44,481 bases of DNA from positions 1 through 44,481 of IMG/VR virus record IMGVR_UViG_3300042691_042834. The stretch is one strand, 5' to 3'. Shown here in pieces: positions 42,162 to 44,481 of the stretch. Below the pieces are notes generated by a model that was not told the origin of the DNA, did no database searches, and saw only the letters and a program-made list of their open reading frames with translations. A program made the position numbers and the translations under genes. Origin of the DNA: a virus. Numbering within the stretch: position 1 is the first letter of the stretch; every line of letters starts with the position of its first letter.

Positions 42162-42427
42162 GATCTACCTCTTTCGATTCGGTCGATGCGGGAGGCCAGC
42201 TCCTTGAGGCGTTCCTCAAGCTGCTGGTCCTTGAGTCCGGACACGATCTGCGACTTGGCCAGATCGGACACGATGCTGCTGAGCTCGCGCACCTGCTCGG
42301 TGGTCACCTGCAGCTGCTGGTCCTTGCGGCCGATGTACAGCAGGATGGTTCCGATGCCGACGCAGATCGCTACGAACTGTGCCCAGGACGCTACGAGCTG
42401 GGCGCTCTGCCTGCTTTGATCGGTCAT
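42158..42427 (-). CDS. Small single-span membrane protein with coiled coil
   Basis: This 89-residue protein has one membrane segment at about residues 12-32 (A-S-W-A-Q-F-V-A-I-C-V-G-I-G-T-I-L-L-Y-I-G). It is followed by a coiled coil to the end (Q-L-Q-V-T-T-E-Q-V-R-E-L-S-S-I-V...L-E-E-R-L-K-E-L). The topology is like inner-membrane spanins or small holin accessory proteins. It overlaps the next gene by four bases, so the pair is translationally coupled. Confidence 0.65.
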   Translation of the reverse strand: MTDQSRQSAQLVASWAQFVAICVGIGTILLYIGRKDQQLQVTTEQVRELSSIVSDLAKSQIVSGLKDQQLEERLKELASRIDRIERGRS

Positions 42428-42430
42428 GGC

Positions 42431-43315
42431 TTACCCCAGAAGGACGCCCATCATGAACCAGTGGACCACGTAGACCTTGCCGTTCGTTCCAGGAGCAGCC
42501 AGCTGGAGGTTGCTCGGTATCGCTCCGATCGAGAGCACGATCTCCTCGCAACCCATCGTCTGGTACTCGTGGCCCATGCCGATGTACGCAGCGTTTCCTC
42601 CGACAAAGAAGGCGTTGTTCAGGAGGAGCTGACTCGATCCTGCCTTCGAGATCGTGAGGTCGTCCGGCAGCGCGTACGCGGTTCCGGTTCCCACGCCGGT
42701 TCGACCGAACGACACCGGATTGTTGGTGCCTCCGACCGCCAGCTCGCCGTTGGACGTGGAGAAGTTGCTGGCGTAGGGGGGAAGCGGGCTCCAGATGCCG
42801 TGCGTCCTCGTGTTGTAATCCGCATTGGACACGTGCGTGGGGTACCCCTTGCGGATCACGTCCTCGGGGATCACTGCGTTGAGCGGGTTGTTCGGGTTGG
42901 AAGTGGTGTAGTCTCGGGTCTCGGGGAAAAGACCCATCGGGAATACGCGCGGCGCGTCGTAGCTGGACTGCGTCAGGGTGACGGCGTTGGCGTTGACCTG
43001 AGTGTCGTCGGTCGAGGTACGGTACATCGGGAAGACGTAGATCCGATCGTACGCCTGCGGCACCCTGACCGGGTAGTACGAACCAGTGGTGGCTGGATTG
43101 TCGAAGTTCCTGGCGAGCCACGGAATGAACCGATTCGCATCGGCGGTGGCGGCATTGAAGGTCACCGCCTGGGTCGTGACGGCAGAGCCTGCACCCGTGA
43201 AGGTGTAGGTGCAGTGGTTCAGAACGAAGGGACGGGAGGCGAGGGTGGCTGCCGCGCCGAAGCCGTAGTTGGCCGGCTCAACTGCACGGAACGTCTGAAG
43301 CGGGGTGTTCGGCAT
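42431..43315 (-). CDS. 294-residue virion-like protein inside the replication strand
   Basis: The protein is rich in Asn, Thr, Pro, Gly and Tyr with beta-type patterns (Y-P-V-R-V-P-Q-A-Y-D-R-I-Y-V-F-P-M-Y-R-T). It has no nucleic-acid enzyme motif. Its composition resembles the plus-strand decoration and fibre proteins rather than its neighbours. Its start overlaps the ERCC4 nuclease by 38 bases. It may be a late structural gene carried on the opposite strand, together with the membrane pair that follows. No family is recognised. Confidence 0.62.
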   Translation of the reverse strand: MPNTPLQTFRAVEPANYGFGAAATLASRPFVLNHCTYTFTGAGSAVTTQAVTFNAATADANRFIPWLARNFDNPATTGSYYPVRVPQAYDRIYVFPMYRTSTDDTQVNANAVTLTQSSYDAPRVFPMGLFPETRDYTTSNPNNPLNAVIPEDVIRKGYPTHVSNADYNTRTHGIWSPLPPYASNFSTSNGELAVGGTNNPVSFGRTGVGTGTAYALPDDLTISKAGSSQLLLNNAFFVGGNAAYIGMGHEYQTMGCEEIVLSIGAIPSNLQLAAPGTNGKVYVVHWFMMGVLLG

Positions 43316-43826
43316 GGGTGATGGCTCCGTTGATCAGCAGCCTGGCGACTTCCTCCCCCACTGATCGTCGTTGGTGGGGCGTGGTCGCAGGAAGATAGAG
43401 GACCTGGATGTTGCGTTCAAGACAGATGCGGTGAAGGGCGTCGACCACCAGCCACGGATCGTGCTCGAGCTGGGCACGGGCGGTGGCCACGAGGTGGGAG
43501 ACGGTCCCTTCGAGAATGAGTATCGGATGGCGGCATTCGGATCGCAGGCGGTCGCATGCCTTGACGAACCGCTCCCGACCAGTGGGGGTGAGCAGGTTGC
43601 CGGCCAGCTCCACGAGGTGCTTCTTGCGCTCGATCAGGACCCGGGACTCGAAGCCTTCCAGGGCGTAGTCGCCGGTGGTCAGGCGTTTCTTGGCGACCGT
43701 GAGGGAGACGGTGCAGGTCCGCCGGTCGCAGGGGACATGGGCGTCGTCGAGCATGACCATGTGCGAGGGGAACAGGAGGGGTGTCTTCTCCCGGTCGTCC
43801 TGCAGGATGGTCCACGACCGGTTCAA
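43278..43826 (-). CDS. ERCC4-type nuclease
   Basis: This 182-residue protein has the XPF/MUS81 (ERCC4) core: D-D-R-E-K at residues 10-14, T-G-D-Y at 51-54 and L-I-E-R-K at 64-68. Together these form the metal-binding G-D-X(n)-E-R-K-x-x-x-D type active site, with the final acidic position unclear. Stand-alone ERCC4 domains occur in phages, where they probably cut branched recombination intermediates. It is linked by a 4-base overlap to the preceding HTH gene. A motif copy reads T-P-T-G. Confidence 0.82.
   Translation of the reverse strand: MNRSWTILQDDREKTPLLFPSHMVMLDDAHVPCDRRTCTVSLTVAKKRLTTGDYALEGFESRVLIERKKHLVELAGNLLTPTGRERFVKACDRLRSECRHPILILEGTVSHLVATARAQLEHDPWLVVDALHRICLERNIQVLYLPATTPHQRRSVGEEVARLLINGAITHAEHPASDVPCS
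43355..43363 (-). repeat. Dispersed motif near-copy
   Basis: Minus-strand CAGTGGGGG preceded by T and followed by A. Confidence 0.5.
43578..43589 (+). repeat. Dispersed motif copy 23
   Basis: Exact 12-mer antisense to the nuclease gene, read there as T-P-T-G. Confidence 0.9.
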
Positions 43827-44113
43827 CGGAGCAGCGCCTTGGTCTCCCGGTCGACCCGGGCCAGGATCTCCTTGACCTTGGACTCGGCGATCCGGAAGGA
43901 CCAGGAGATCTCGGGGATGGTGAGGACCCGGGAGGCTTCGACGATCTGCCGCTCGATCCTGCCGCCGGGCATGACCAGCGGATTGGTCGGGGCGTTGTGC
44001 CGTCGGGCCAGGTCGAACACGCGCTTGCGGGAGAGGCCGACCTCCTGGGCTACCTCGGCTGCGTTGTGTCCACGGTTGAGAAGGGCGATGACCTTGCGAT
44101 GGTTGGGCTGCAT
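43823..44113 (-). CDS. Small protein with two HTH-like segments
   Basis: This is a 96-residue protein. Residues about 7-38 (V-I-A-L-L-N-R-G-H-N-A-A-E-V-A-Q-E-V-G-L-S-R-K-R-V-F-D-L-A-R) are a clear resolvase or sigma-region-4 type helix-turn-helix. A second segment near 58-88 (E-A-S-R-V-L-T-I-P-E-I-S-W-S-F-R-I-A-E-S-K-V-K-E-I-L) repeats the pattern. It probably binds DNA as a regulator. It starts one base after the polymerase stop codon. Confidence 0.72.
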   Translation of the reverse strand: MQPNHRKVIALLNRGHNAAEVAQEVGLSRKRVFDLARRHNAPTNPLVMPGGRIERQIVEASRVLTIPEISWSFRIAESKVKEILARVDRETKALLR

Positions 44114-44114
44114 G

Positions 44115-44481
44115 TCAGGAATAGATGGTGCGTTCGTACCGGATCGGAACGGATCGACCCAGGCTGGCGCACAGTCTAGCCCAGTATCCCTCTGTTGTCA
44201 CGTAGGTAAAGGCGTCACGGAACAGCAAGTCGAGCCGGTCAACGGCTGCGTCGGAGCGGCAGTCGAAGTACACGGCGTCGTACACGTTGAGGAACATGAG
44301 GATGTCGGGAGCTGCGGCGTTGATGGACGGCAGCGTCCGGTGCAGGTGGTGCTGGATGCGGAGCAGCACGTTGCCGGCCGTGCATTGGATGGGCATGTTC
44401 ACGATTTCGGACACGTCGTATGCGTCGCCGCCCATGAAGCGGCGCGATTGTCCGATGAACGGAAGGGCGACGTACCCACGG
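44115..44481 (-). CDS. DNA polymerase family A, C-terminal part (truncated by window edge)
   Basis: About 121 residues are visible and the frame runs off the right edge, so the start is outside. G-Y-V-A-L-P-F-I-G-Q-S-R-R-F then E-I-V-N-M-P-I-Q-C-T-A-G-N-V-L are the family A fingers and O-helix-adjacent motifs. L-N-V-Y-D-A-V-Y-F-D is motif C. There the usual H-D-E is Y-D-A: the catalytic Asp is kept, but the flanking His and Glu are replaced. It would be the replicative polymerase working with the helicase at 70-1494. Confidence 0.88.
   Translation of the reverse strand, partial: RGYVALPFIGQSRRFMGGDAYDVSEIVNMPIQCTAGNVLLRIQHHLHRTLPSINAAAPDILMFLNVYDAVYFDCRSDAAVDRLDLLFRDAFTYVTTEGYWARLCASLGRSVPIRYERTIYS

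Noticed and set aside
1-44481. tRNA genes, CRISPR array, reverse transcriptase or diversity-generating repeat, integrase or attachment site
   Set aside because: No cloverleaf, regular repeat-spacer array, reverse transcriptase motif or recombinase motif was seen.

Overview
The window is part of a GC-rich, short-tailed (podovirus-like) double-stranded DNA bacteriophage genome. The evidence is a TerL-portal-scaffold-major capsid series, an adaptor/nozzle style tail module with no tape-measure, sheath or long-tail chaperone genes, several very large internal-virion-type proteins, and a compact phage replication set. Genes are densely packed with ATGA or TGATG stop/start overlaps and mostly clear Shine-Dalgarno (SD) sites. 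I see no tRNA, rRNA, integrase, transposase, CRISPR array or single-subunit RNA polymerase. The host cannot be named from sequence alone.

Layout: an SF3 helicase/primase (70-1494, minus) diverges from the virion module across a 27-base gap. The plus-strand virion module runs from 1522 to 37229. It holds a proline-rich protein with a probable -1 frameshift extension, a cluster of very small proteins (4046-5151), virion and packaging genes (5156-9736), portal, scaffold and major capsid (10042-14714) and a terminator. After that come a sigma-like gene, an adaptor-tailspike fusion, fibre-like and cysteine-rich proteins (18800-22549), a 1248-residue nozzle-like protein, four large or medium internal virion candidates, tandem paralogous small virion proteins, a terminator, and a 1143-residue protein.

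The minus-strand module runs from the right edge back to 37226: DNA polymerase A (partial), a small helix-turn-helix (HTH) protein, an ERCC4 nuclease, a virion-like protein, two membrane proteins, a second sigma-like factor, a PD-(D/E)XK nuclease, another small DNA-binding candidate, a Sak4-like ATPase, an SSB-like protein and an unknown protein. The two modules converge tail to tail on a shared CTAG. The helicase/primase at the left edge and polymerase at the right edge suggest that one leftward replication module continues across the part of the genome outside the window.

The most unusual signals are two. First, a non-palindromic motif, ACCAGTGGGGGT (core CCAGTGGGGG), occurs 23 times with an exact 10-base core, plus three near copies. 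It lies in both orientations and many reading frames, is biased to the plus strand, and is absent from TerL, portal and major capsid. Second, a textbook -1 frameshift signal (A AAC CCT, 5-base spacer, 9-bp hairpin) lies just before the stop of the gene at 1522. Other points are an in-frame internal start in the scaffold gene, the adaptor-tailspike fusion, a protein with about 9% cysteine, and two phage sigma-like factors. No endolysin was recognised.
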